Origin: Prunus persica
Lineage: Eukaryota > Streptophyta > Magnoliopsida > Rosales > Rosaceae
DNA: 64,000 nt
Direction of reading: 5' to 3'
Assembly (NCBI RefSeq): GCF_000346465.2
Contig: NC_034015.1
Span: forward strand, 15,111,507-15,175,506
Below the pieces are notes generated by a model that did not search any database, was not told the DNA's origin, and saw only the letters and a program-made list of their open reading frames with translations. Position 1 is the first letter of the stretch. Every line of letters begins with the position of its first letter. Both the position numbers and the translations under genes were made by a program. Positions 23,104-33,790 of this stretch are shown piece by piece.

Positions 23104-23430
23104 TACTGGTATGGACGATAAACCCGCACCATACTTTAAATAAATGTAAATGTGCGGTAAAATAAATTCATAAATTAAATTGCTTGCTGTATGGACGTTA
23201 ATCCCGCACCATACTTTAAATGAAAGTAAATGTGCAATAAAGTAAATTCATAAAGTATGAGGGTTAATTCCACATCATACTTTAATAAAGTAAATATGCT
23301 TGTATGGGCACTAATTCTGCTTCATACTTTTAAATAAAAGTAAAGGAATGGACGATAAACCCGTGCCACCCTTTTAAATAGATACTGTTGTATGGGTAAT
23401 AAACCTACACCATACAGTAAATAAAATAAA
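23104..23430. repeat. degenerate minisatellite, about six units
   Basis: Units begin near 23110, 23190, 23255, 23303, 23347 and 23391 with TATGGACGATAAACCCGCAC or a variant, then CATACTTTAAATAAA and GTAAATGTGC. Spacing is 44-80 bp. It is AT-rich and non-coding, inside the LTR element. Confidence 0.75.
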
Positions 23431-23949
23431 TATGGAGATAAAATCACCACTAAAAATATAAAAGGGTGAAACCGACAATTATTTGTGGGTTCTTAACAAC
23501 ACCACGATCAAATAATATATATGCTGTCAACTTGAATTGCCTCCCCTTTTTTTTCCGGTGGAATTCCTCTCAAAACCAGAGGAAATAGGAAACAATATAA
23601 TATTATTACATTAATATATGTAACTAGAAAAGTTGAGACAAACCATAGTGCTAGTCTGCCTTCACGTTTGTCTACTCCATAATTTCGTAAATAAAATGGA
23701 TGAACATGAACCTGCACAAGTTTCTCCTGTACACCTTTACTTGCTTTTTATGATCCATATAATTATATAATATTAAAATAATAGAGAAGATAAGGGAGCA
23801 GAGATCTTATCGCTTATTCTTTCGGTGGGTTTTGCTGTTCTCATCAAAAGATGCTTTAGCACTTTCCTTGGGTCAGTGGCTAAGAAAAATTTGTGGACGA
23901 GAAGAAGGGTGCTGTGCCAATAATCTCAGCACCCAAAGCTGTGCCCTTG

Positions 23950-24152
23950 CTGAGTGATCATTTCCTTCAAAAGCTTCCAGTGGGCATCTTCTCTTTGTCC
24001 CTAAAGAATGTCGCTGATTCAGTTTGGTTTACTTGGTCATCCTTATTCTCCTTCCAACCGGAAAGCGTTCGTTTAGGCCTCTCTGGAGCGACCTCCTCCT
24101 CCTTTTCTCGAGTCGCAGCCTCAGCCTCGCTGTGCTTTCTCTTCTTCCCCAT
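23950..24152 (-). pseudogene. BRX1 (fragment): captured fragment of a BRX1 ribosome-biogenesis gene
   Basis: On the minus strand an ATG at 24152 opens MGKKRKHSEAEA, then APERPKRTLSGWKE, ESATFFRDKEK. This is the N terminus of plant BRX1 (ribosome biogenesis protein BRX1), as I recall it. Directly after the KEK codons a second frame reads DAHWKLLKEMITQ, matching a much later BRX1 segment (DAHWKLLKEM-TQ). So two separate exonic pieces are joined, with the middle missing and the frame lost. It lies between the 5' LTR and the repeats of the 6.9-kb element, in the same orientation as the element. It is not functional as BRX1; the upstream 150-200 bases may be its captured leader. Confidence 0.75.
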
Positions 24153-24532
24153 TACTTTTGTTGAATAATCTGAGAAAGAGTTGGGGGGGCTATCGGAGCG
24201 GAGGCTTCTGCCATTGCAGCTCTGTAAGCCTTGTGTTATTTGCAGAAGAGAGCAAAAGGTTGGAGCTTTGATGGGGAGCTTATTAAAGGAGATGAGGAAC
24301 GGTGGCCACACAGTGGTTGATACTTGACTTGGGACTTGGATCTGGAGCATCCATTATTGGGCATGTGGATGAAAGAGAAACTCATTATTGCAGAGTCTTG
24401 CTTTCTTATCAGCAGGCCAAAGATTCGGTTCCAGGAACCAAAATTGGGAGGAGGTGCATAGAGTTGTGAGGAGAGAAAGAGAGAGAGCGTTGAGGCTCTG
24501 AATTTAGAGATAGAGAAATCGTGCTGATAACG

Positions 24533-24759
24533 TGTTGTAAATTAAAGAGATTATGGAGAGAATTGAGATAGAGAGAAGGCATAGAAGCCTGATATTTCAT
24601 TGAATGTTTTCTGTCTCCCTTTGCAGGCAAGAGGGTTGCCTATTTATAGGCATGTTAAATGGCACCCGTGAATAAAAGAGAAGACATAATGATGTTTCTA
24701 CCCAATTATCACTGTTCACCTTTTGACTATGTAGGCTTCACCCATTCTACTTTACAACA
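24533..24759 (-). repeat. 5' LTR of the 6.9-kb element
   Basis: Partner of 17840-18066. The interior sequence next to it reads CGTTATCAGCACG on the minus strand, a primer-binding-site-like sequence common beside LTRs of this kind. Confidence 0.95.
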
Positions 24760-25017
24760 CAATAGTATATATTTTTGTAATCTGGTGTAGATGGAACTAA
24801 TTGAGTTCAACAACTTTCGGAATTGTAAGATAAGTCCTTCTGAATCTAATCACAGAAGTTATTACTATATACTAGTGATGTTCATGCCCATGGATATATA
24901 TTGATGGTCTTCTTCCAGGGCCCGGTCGGAGAGGACCTGTGTAAAAAAATGAAAGTTGAGCATGAGAATTGTCCAAGCACCTAACTGCAATCTGGGAGCT
25001 CATAAGAAGCATTACCA

Positions 25018-26390
25018 ATCAAACGACAAGAATCATTGTAGCATGAGAATTGTCTCAGTTATAAATTGCCACTTGGAGTCAATTTTAACCACACAGTGAT
25101 CAGTGGGGGCAGCTGCCCACTTTGAATCAGCTTGTAGCCCAAGCGTTGTCGTTTATCCTCTCATATATATAATCAAGAAACCATCTTTAATTAATAATCG
25201 ATGCAAAACACCACGTCAAGTCAACAAACCAACTTTTTTATTTTTATTTTCTTTTATAATCTCATTTTACTTATGCAATTTAAATACTATAATAACAATT
25301 TTCTTATGAAAATAAGTTAAAAAGTAAATGGTTTAATATAAAAAATAAGTATAAGATGACTAATCACATTGTGCTGAATTCATGGATCCGCATGCCCTTA
25401 TTCAAAAAGGCGGTAGGTGGAACATAATCATATATTATTAACTTTTAGAATCTGATCAAGTGTTCAAGAAAGTAGGACAGATTAATAATTTTCTACTACT
25501 TTTCTACGATGATTCCTAGAAAGAATTTATAAGGAGTCCCAAAAGAATAAGGTGGACTAGTTCTTTTGCTTGCTCTTTTGTGTTTGACATTGACTAGTAA
25601 AATAAAATTTAAAATAATATGGAAAATTCTTCGTTTGATTTTTCTGATATCTTGTTCACACATGACTATCTTCTTCTTCTTTTGTTTTGTATTTCGTTCT
25701 TTTTTAGTTCGTTTGGTCACTTAGATTATGTAGTTGGATATGATTTATAATACTAGTTAAATATTTGGTGGCCTAAAAACAACATGAATTAGATTATGTG
25801 TAATTCTATTAAGCCAAATGTAGTAGGATTATGAATCCTATTAATTAGAAGCTTGAGATTAAGTTGAATTGAGTTATATCTAATCCTACTAAGCCATGTA
25901 ATAACACATTTCAATTAATCCAATCCCTTAATAATATGTAATACCAAACACATAATTGAATTAATATCATTGTTTTCAATACGATGCAATTCAATTCTAT
26001 CGCATAATCCAATTGAATTCCAGTAGTCTTCAACAAAAGGCCAGGAATAATTGGTAGTTGTGCATTTTCTTCGAAGCCTCTGACAAGTTGCTAAGTAGAT
26101 AATACAAGGAAGAGCCTCACTGTAGAGTGATGAGGAATATATGTGGGGCCAAATGAAGTCAACCTTGTAGAGTCTTGGTCATTCCTGATAAATAAAGAAA
26201 AAATGGCATTGTCCCACAAAAAAGAAGATTCCACACTACTAGTTTCAAAAAACTTAATTTGAAGTTTACGCGTGAAAGAAGTCTTAAAAAGAACTTGGCC
26301 ATTTGACATCTAGCCACCACAGCTGATACTGCAAGTACTATATATAGACTACTTCTAATGTGGTTGAGAGCACAGAAAAAAATAAGCACT
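25018..26390 (+). repeat. upstream region of lipase 4, duplicated at 14505-16200
   Basis: Collinear with 14505-16200 (see that entry) but without the 380-bp MITE and with the TATA box retained. The duplicated block covers the 5' flank of lipase 4 up to its core promoter, and joins directly to the broken 3' end of lipase copy 3, so the block probably arrived by unequal exchange in the array. Confidence 0.85.
26338..26347 (+). promoter_or_regulatory. TATA box of lipase gene 4
   Basis: CTATATATAG, 85 bp before the ATG, identical to the TATA box of copy 1 and followed by the same ACTACTTCTAA. Confidence 0.65.
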
Positions 26391-26431
26391 GCAAACTCAA
26401 CCAGTAAAAGAAGTCGAAGATACATTCTCTC

Positions 26432-28735
26432 ATGGCTTGTGACAAGCCTTTCTGTAATCACATGCTATTGAAGCCTAAGGATGTGGGTTTCTCTGATCTG
26501 CTTCACATCTTGTTTTCCAAACACTTACAGAGAAGAAGATTTTGTCACTCTTCTGAGCAGACCGAGCATGACCTTGATGAGTTTTGTCACTCTTCTGAGC
26601 AGACCGAGCATGACCTTGATGAAGGCAGATGGCTTATATTTCTGTCTATTCTGGTGCAAAAATTGCTGCGATTTGTCGCTGCGCCAATGGCAGCTATTGG
26701 CTGGGTGATCGAAATGTGCTTGAATATCTTTTCAAGCAAACAAAACATGGTTGGACTGCTGCAAAATTTTCTGCGAGGTAATAGTTCGCTTCCTTTTCAT
26801 TTTTCTCATGCATGCAATTGGTATGATTAATTATTAATTCAATTTCATATGGTCAGTAAAGAGCTTAATGTAAATGTCTTCTTCCCGTAACAATCTTTTA
26901 CTTCCTCCACTCCTCGAAAATAAGCATGTCATAAATGGAGACTAATATATATATACACGCACAGATAAGGGAATGCCAGGTAAAAGCTCAAGAACGTTCG
27001 TGTCGTTTATTGGACATCTGGACAAGCGAGTAGAGCTCGACAGAAACATAAAATTTACAGATGGCAATTATAATGCAGCACTTTGTATGATGGCGTCTAA
27101 AATATCTTATGAGAACAAATTCTACATTGAAACTACGGTCCAGGATCACTGGAAGGTATGGCAATTTACAACTTCAATTAGTTTTTGCTCCAATATGCTT
27201 CCGTATAATTTTAATAATTGTATGATTAATTGTAAAACTCTGCCTTTTTGTTTTGTTTTCCCCTTCTTTTGGCAGATGGAGTTCTTGGGCTCTTACGAAT
27301 TTTGGAATGGTATGAGAAATAACTCAAATTGAAAAAAGTAGAATTATATCCCACTCATACATTATATATGCTATTTGACAAGTTTCAATATCTCAACCGT
27401 GCAATCAAAGATGAATATTGTCTTAAACTCGATAATTTAACATCTACACATGAATAGTTAATATAACATGTCAGATTGTTCGATAATTTCATATATGCAC
27501 ATGATAGCACATGCCTAGATATATGTGTGCATATATATATTACTTCAAAATCAAAACTAACTGAAATCATTATTATTGTCTTTGGCAGATTATCAAGAAA
27601 AAGCTACAACACAAGCCTTTGTGCTTCGTGACAGAAGTGATGATCATGACACTATTGTTGTGGCCTTTAGAGGCACTGAACCCTTTGATGCGGATGCATG
27701 GTGCTCTGACTTTGACATCTCTTGGTATCAACTCGAAGGAGTTGGAAGGATCCATGGTGGATTCATGAAAGCTCTAGGTTTACAAAAGAATGTTGGTTGG
27801 CCCGAGCCGGAGGAATTCAAACAAGACAATAGCCACCCAGCTTTAGCTTACTATGGCATTAGGGATATACTGAAAAAGCATCTGCTTGAAAATGACAAAG
27901 CAAGATACATAATAACAGGGCACAGCTTAGGTGGGGCACTAGCAATTCTCTTTCCTGCAGTTTTAACATTTCACAATGGAAAGGATTCAGATCTGCTGTT
28001 AAAGAGGTTGGAGGGAGTTTATACATTTGGACAGCCAAGAGTTGGAGATAAGGATTTTGGACGGTACATGGAAGAAAAAATGATAGAGCATAAGATTAAG
28101 TACTTTAGGTTTGTCTATGGCAATGACATCGTGCCCAGGTTGCCGTATGATGACAAGGCCCTAATGTTCAAACACTTTGGGACTTGCCTCTACTATAATA
28201 GGCAATACGAAGTTCAGGTAACAACTGGTTTTCTCTTATCAAATTCAAGTAATGGTGAAGGAATCACATTTGTAGACTGCATAATAAACAACATATTTAA
28301 TAAACGCAAGGCCCACTTATGGAGGGAGGAGGGTTGTGCCTCTGGCTATTTTAAAAATGTACACCAATGTGGTACAAATAGTTTTACGCTTAAAAGAAAC
28401 GTGTCTTAATTAACTTTACACAACATGTGCAGGTTCTTCCGGAGGAGCCAAACAAGAACTATTTCTCTCCAATGGAGGCAATTCCCATGATGATGAATGC
28501 TTTCGGTGAGCTGATAAGAAGTTTCACCATTCCATATAGGTTGGGACTGGACTACAAAGAAGGGCCCTTGTTAAAAATGTTCAGGCTAATGGGTCTGGTA
28601 ATGCCAGGAGCAGCTGCACATTGTCCACAAGATTATGTGAATGCCACCAGGTTGGGATCCTCACATGTCTTCCTCTCCCACCCAACCATTATCTATGAAA
28701 ACCAAATGTCGAAATTCAAATTTCCCTTAAATTAA
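26432..28735 (+). CDS. class 3 triacylglycerol lipase, OBL1-like, copy 4
   Basis: Exons 26432-26777, 26965-27155, 27276-27309, 27589-28217 and 28433-28735 give 500 residues. Predicted catalytic residues are Ser303 (GHSLGGALA), Asp370 (GNDIVPRLP) and His463 (AHCPQDYVN). Exon 1 is 42 nt longer than in copies 1 and 2 because of an exact in-frame tandem duplication. Exon 2 is 3 nt shorter than in copies 1 and 2. The C terminus differs: after HVFL two extra bases shift the frame, so instead of PPNHYL and stop the protein runs on about 15 residues ([19 protein letters not shown]). Both changes lie outside the catalytic core, so activity is plausible. Role as for copy 1. Confidence 0.88.
26540..26623 (+). 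repeat. 42-bp in-frame tandem duplication in exon 1 of lipase 4
   Basis: Units 26540-26581 and 26582-26623 are identical except for the last base. Each encodes [14 protein letters not shown]. The duplication adds 14 residues to the acidic linker ahead of the hydrophobic segment. Confidence 0.95.
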
Positions 28736-29267
28736 TGGCATTTGAATTTTGATATTAGTAATAAATTCCCCATCAATTAGTACACTATTTTATAAATGTG
28801 CTTCGTGGTACTAATTCAAGAATTAATATCCCAATTTACTCGTATAAATAAATTATTAGAATTAAATGGTTATCTAACACAGTCACCTTATTAAAATTAA
28901 GAATAAAACAAAAATAATCATTGCCTTTTTCTGTTTCTTTGGTTCTATCGATCAATTCTAGTAGACCCATCACATGTGTCCAATTTTATTACTGCATGCC
29001 CCATTACTGAAAATGCGTGTAACTTTTCTAATTGTTGCAGTTTGATGCTCCTCTCGCACCAACCAAGTTTCCAATATCAAGTCAAACTTTAATATATAAG
29101 ATAAGATTTCCAATCTCATCTTGGGTATAGAAATTTCGAGTCTTATAGCAAATGGGTCCATTTTCAATCAATAAGCTACAGCTATTGAATTAATCAACCG
29201 CATCAAACCCACCTAAGAAATATTAATAGTAATTATTATAACCTAGCTACCATCTCTCTCTAATCTC
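28736..29267. other. intergenic region between lipases 4 and 5
   Basis: AT-rich, without open frames of note. No repeat of other lipase upstream regions is obvious, consistent with copy 5 being an older branch. Confidence 0.5.
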
Positions 29268-29276
29268 TATATAAAG
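29268..29276 (+). promoter_or_regulatory. TATA box of lipase gene 5
   Basis: TATATAAAG, 74 bp before the ATG, preceded by a CT-rich stretch. Confidence 0.65.
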
Positions 29277-29349
29277 TCTTAAGTAAACATATATCTTCCA
29301 CCAAAGCAACAAAGAATAATAATATATCCTCAGCCAAAGCACAAGAGCC

Positions 29350-31641
29350 ATGGCCTGTAACAAGAGCTTTTCCAGCAATTATTTTCTGTTGACGCCAGAA
29401 GAAGTTGGCTTCTTTGATCTGATTCACATTTTGTTCTCCACCACCAAGTTTAAGGAAGGAAATAAGTTTTTAGATATGTCTAAGGTAGAGGAGATCAACT
29501 TCAGGCGCAGATGGTTTATATTTCTGTCCATTTTGGGTCAAAAATTTATGCAGTTTGTGTCAAAGCCACTCTCAGAGCTGGGGTCGGGGATCGAAGTGGC
29601 TTTGAACCTTATAGCAAGCAACCGCAATGTGTTTGTGCTCATGCTCAATTTCCTCCGAGGTTGCTTTGCTTATAACTTTCCTCTGTTCATAATTACTACT
29701 CATATTTTGGATGAATCTAGCTAATGACTTGAAGTTTAGATTGAGTTCCTTTTTTTCTTCTTCTAAAATTGCATGGTTCTTTTGATTATGTTAGTAGTTA
29801 ATAAGAAACTATGTTTGTAAAGTATATATATTTAATCAGAGTGATTTGTTTACATGCTCTTCTCTGTTTGATTATAATTACATATATTTTGCAACATTAG
29901 TAGCTTTGTATTAAAAAAAAAAAAAGGGAAAAGTAATTAGGACAGGGAATGTGCAGCTCTTTCACTATCTTTGGTCTTTGCTTCGATTAAAATGTGACCC
30001 GGGTGCTGTTTTTAAGGGAGGGCGGTAAAGCCAGATAAAACATCGGCAACATTTCTGTCATTTATAGGGATTATAGACAAGCGGGTGGAGTTGGACAGTA
30101 GCATCAAACATGATGATGCCAACTACCATGCAGCACTCTCTGCGATGGCTTCTAAAGCATCATATGAAAACAGTGCATGCATTGAAACTATTGTCAAGAA
30201 TCACTGGAAGGTATATAGCTTATTAGCAGTTTGATTAATTGTTTTGATTCACAGTCTGATAGAGACGAATCAATTTGATTAATGATTTCGATTCACAGTC
30301 TGACAACATAAGTAAATCTGACAAGAGAACATATCCCGTTTGTGTACAAGTATTAAGTATTGAATTTGATTTTAACACCAAAATGCAATTGATCTTGAGC
30401 AGATGGAGTTCTTGGGATTTTATGACTTCTGGAATGGTAAGGAGTAACCTACACTCTGTAAGTTGCATTAATTTCAAATTGGCCGCATGATATATAATTA
30501 ATGATGATTTTGCTTTCTACATAGATTATCAGGGAAAAGCCACGACACAAGCCTTCTTGCTTCGTGACAAAACTTGTGACCAAGACACAATTGTTGTGGC
30601 CTTTAGAGGAACTGAACCCTTTGATGCAGATGCATGGTGCTCTGACTTTGACTTCTCCTGGTATGAGCTTTACGGGGTTGGCAAAATTCATGGTGGCTTC
30701 ATGAAAGCTTTAGGGTTACACAAGAATGATGGTTGGCCTAAGGAAGAAGTCAAACAAGATGGTAATCCACCCCGACCCCGAGCTTACTATGCCATTAGGG
30801 ACATGCTAAATAAACTTTTGAAGCAAAATGATGAATCAAGATACATAGTGACAGGCCATAGTCTCGGTGGGGCTCTAGCAATTCTGTTTCCAGCGATTTT
30901 GGCTATGCATGATGAGGCATGGTTATTGGAGAGATTGAAGGGGGTATATACATTTGGGCAGCCAAGGGTAGGAGATGAGAAATTTGGAGAGTTCATGGAA
31001 AAACAATTGAAAGAGCGTCGCGTTCCATATTTTAGAATTGTTTATGGTAATGATATGGTGCCTAGGTTGCCTTTTGATGACAATGCCTTGATGTACAAGC
31101 ACTTTGGGACATGCCTCTACTATAATAGGCACTATGAAGTGAAGGTACGTAAGCACATCAAAATTCCTGTCACAAACTAAAATCAAGACTAGAGCAGCTT
31201 GCATGAAAGTGCTTTTAACAATCCCAAAAACGCTTTTAGATAACTAAATACGTTCTTTCATAATAATCCATAGAATTAGATTACAAATTATTATTTTTTT
31301 ATACGCAATCAAAAATACTTATACACAGGCCCTAGACTAGATTTCTTTATATATTAATTAATTTTTTTGAAGCTTCACGTATGCAGATTGTTGAAGAAGA
31401 ACCATATAGGAATTACTTCTCACCATTGGGCGCAATACCCAAGATGATAAATGCTTTCTGGGAGCTGTTTAGAAGCTTCACTATTTCATACACCAAGGGA
31501 TCAGGCTACAAAGAAGGGTGGCTTCTAATTATTTTTAGGATAATTGGTTTGGTACTTCCAGGCGCCCCAGCTCATAGCACCCAAGATTATGTTAATGCCA
31601 CCCGTTTGGGATCATCGGACGTCTTCGTCCCACCTAAATGA
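29350..31641 (+). CDS. class 3 triacylglycerol lipase, OBL1-like, copy 5 (divergent)
   Basis: Exons 29350-29659, 30017-30210, 30403-30436, 30525-31144 and 31387-31641 give 470 residues. The predicted triad is Ser292 in GHSLGGALA, Asp356 in GNDMVPRLP and His449 in [10 protein letters not shown]; the residues after the His (ST) differ from CP in copies 1, 2 and 4. Exon 4 is 9 nt shorter (620) and the C terminus ends DVFVPPK. The N-terminal hydrophobic segment is [17 protein letters not shown]. The acceptor of exon 2 was set at 30016 because the next AG (30020) would give an immediate stop. The gene is intact and the most diverged of the complete copies, so it may be the oldest branch of the cluster or functionally distinct. 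Confidence 0.88.
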
Positions 31642-31949
31642 CATGATAGTCCTTAAAAGTTTGAGCAGGACATAAAGATCCTTAATTAGAATAACTGTGT
31701 GATTTTGGTAACAAATAAGCTTAAGGTTATAATTTTGTCGAACTGATATAATCTGGGATGTTGAAGTTTGTAGCACTCTGGCTCTCAGTCTTGGTAAATT
31801 TTCTATTTTGAGAGTCAATTACAAGTCTTGTGCAATTGGCATACTCGTGTGTCACTGGCAGAACCAAAAACGAGGAACACGAACAAGTCTTGCAATTATC
31901 AACATATAACTTTTGAAGTAGTCTCTCGAAGACTTCTTTATTCCATATA

Positions 31950-32547
31950 TAGCTTTTTAGGTCCTGTTTGGGTTAGAATCTTATCACATATGTCCTCAAA
32001 TAGGGACAGAACCAAAATATTGTTCTGTATAAATACAATTTTTGGACAGGGACGGAGCCATATCCATTCCTTGAGAAGTAATAGTTGAAATTAAGGGAAA
32101 AAAACACCTGATGGAGGAAAATATTATTGGCAATTGAGTTACAGCAAATATTATTTGAAAATATATTCAGCACGATGAATGGAGACAACAAAAATTGCAA
32201 AGACAACTCAAATAGCGCTTCAAATTTTAAGGATCTGTAAAATATAAAACATGATACATCAAACTTGAAGTTAGTCTAATGATTTGAACGCAAGAAAAAA
32301 TTGGATTTGAAGGGTAAAAATAAAAATTTCCAAGAATCAAAAAGTAGTGTACCGTGGAAAGCGTTTCTTGAAAAACATGAGTGATAGCTTAATCTTTACG
32401 CAGACAGAGTGACGTAGCAAAGCATTATAAAATATTGATCAATGCATAACCCTGAAACACCACCAAAAAGAAGCCTAACACCATTAGGGCCTGCCTTCTT
32501 TTGCTTCTGAAACTATGGCTCCCTGCGAATTTTGCATTAACTCGTGA
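31950..32547 (+). pseudogene. promoter-and-start relic of a sixth lipase copy
   Basis: This stretch matches 16250-16765, the upstream region and start of lipase copy 3. Shared landmarks are CATATGTCCTCAAAT, TTACAGCAAATAT, GTGACGTAGCAAAGCATT and CTTCTGAAACTATGGCT. The ATG at 32515 opens MAPCEFCIN, aligning with MAAYEFCSN of copy 3, then TCG TGA ends it at codon 11. Beyond that point the sequence is unrelated to any lipase exon. So a duplicate was cut off within exon 1. Confidence 0.85.
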
Positions 32548-33360
32548 TATTTTTAATGCTACATAAGTCACATGAAACATGAGTATTGTATGAGCCCAAA
32601 ACCCTCTTGCAACTGCACCCTTCCAGTGCAATTCAAATTTGCCTCTGCTAAAGAAACTTCAAGGCATGTACTGGTAGTGGTCCTGCCTACAGAGAACAAC
32701 TGTGCCAATAAATCTTGAACTACAAGGAAAAATTCTTTTGGCGACCACCACATTTGGGTGTTCAACAGAAGAGGAAAACGCAGCGAAGCGGAAGAGGAGA
32801 GCCAGAGCAACGTCAAAGATGATAAGGGCAGTCTCGATAGCGACTTTGTTATTTAGCGGCACCTCTTTAGAATTCGCTATTTTGTGCCAACAAACGAGCG
32901 TTTTTTTAAGCCCCAAATTCTCTAATCTCATTTAACTGAACAAAGGGCTGCACCAAACATGGGTTATGGGTCTCATTTAAGCTATCCAATCCAAGTCAAT
33001 CTAAAAAGGTGTACCAAACAGACCCATGATGGATTACATTTAACTAGGAACCAGACCAGCCCACCCCTTTGTTTCTCTTCCCATCTCAAACCAAGTTCCA
33101 AAAAGCCACCACCTTTCTAATTTCTTTCTCTAATACCTACTCATCTTACCAGGCTTCCAAATTGTAATAACCTCCCTATTCTATAACAAAATTGTAAATT
33201 GCCTTTTATATTGAAGTGTACAAACATTAGATAGACATTTTTTAATCATTGTTATTATGCTTGATATTTGAAAGGTTTACACTTCAATGATTCAAAACTC
33301 ACGTTTCGCTTTGTGTGACATAAAAAATGTTGCCTCAAAGCCTCACCTTTGAAAACAATG
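32548..33360. other. unclassified repeat-like sequence
   Basis: Directly after the lipase relic comes a block with overlapping short frames on both strands (about 32570-32935) and no recognised motif; it could be a piece of an unidentified transposon. The rest is ordinary intergenic DNA. Confidence 0.35.
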
Positions 33361-33366
33361 ATTGCA

Positions 33367-33790
33367 TGTTTACTAATCAATTGAATTGAAGATGAATTGA
33401 ATTGAGGAGAATTAGATTTTAAATTTCTATTGAAGTTGTTTACTAAACTATATGGATTGAGAATAGTTAGATTCCGGATTCTTCCTGAAGTTGTTTACTA
33501 AACCATATGGAATTGGGGTAGAAGTGGTATTAATTACTAAAATGTCCTCGTTGTTAGGTTAAAGTAGATGACAAATTTGAAATTTTAAAAATTGTGTGAA
33601 GATATATTGGGTAAAAAAGATGAATTCTTAATGAGTTAGTTCTCTAGGAATTAGAATACTACATCCCACCAAAGAATTGAATTCCTTCAAAATTAGGAAT
33701 TCAATTCCTAATTGTGTGGGCCCCACTTACTTTTTAATTCAATCCTCCAAATGTGAAATTCCTTATGAAAATTCCAATTCTTGATTAATA
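33367..33790. mobile_element. MITE-like AT-rich element
   Basis: Begins GTTTACTAATCAATTGAATTG and ends CCAATTCTTGATTAATAAATAC, loosely inverted. Inside are repeated GTTTACTAAACYATATGGA units and GAATTCAATTCCTAATT palindromes. Non-coding. The boundaries and class are uncertain. Confidence 0.4.

Larger units (their letters stand above)
17840..24759 (-). mobile_element. non-autonomous LTR retrotransposon of Copia origin with captured sequence
   Basis: Two 227-bp direct repeats (17840-18066 and 24533-24759) start TGTTGTAAA and end TTTACAACA, differ by one base by eye, and are flanked by the exact 5-bp duplication CAATA (17835-17839 and 24760-24764). It reads on the minus strand: a purine tract AAGGGGGAG abuts the LTR at 18067-18077, and CGTTATCAGCACG adjoins the other LTR as a primer-site-like sequence. 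The 6.5-kb interior keeps only an RNase H scrap of Copia type, a fragment of a host BRX1 gene, several families of short tandem repeats, and one intact 183-codon ORF on the opposite strand. No gag, protease, integrase or reverse transcriptase was seen. Its mobilisation must have used proteins from another element. Confidence 0.93.
16732..25017 (+). pseudogene. lipase copy 3, split by an LTR element and missing most of exon 4
   Basis: Exon 1 (16732-17041) and exon 2 (17555-17745) are open and keep the family's phases; exon 3 (24791-24824) is the usual 34 nt with ATGGAACTAATTGAG. A 6.9-kb LTR element (17840-24759) sits in intron 2. After exon 3 only a stub of exon 4 remains (about 24910-24963, GPVGEDLCKKMKVEH, like [16 protein letters not shown]), then a stop, then a stub of exon 5 (TAIWELIRSIT in another frame, about 24982-25017). 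The segment with the nucleophile Ser, the Asp and the His is gone, so no active lipase is possible. The protein is also more divergent than the other copies (MAAYEFCSNFLVLRPNK). The start is set by comparison with the relic at 32515; an in-frame ATG at 16663 lies in the leader. Confidence 0.85.
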
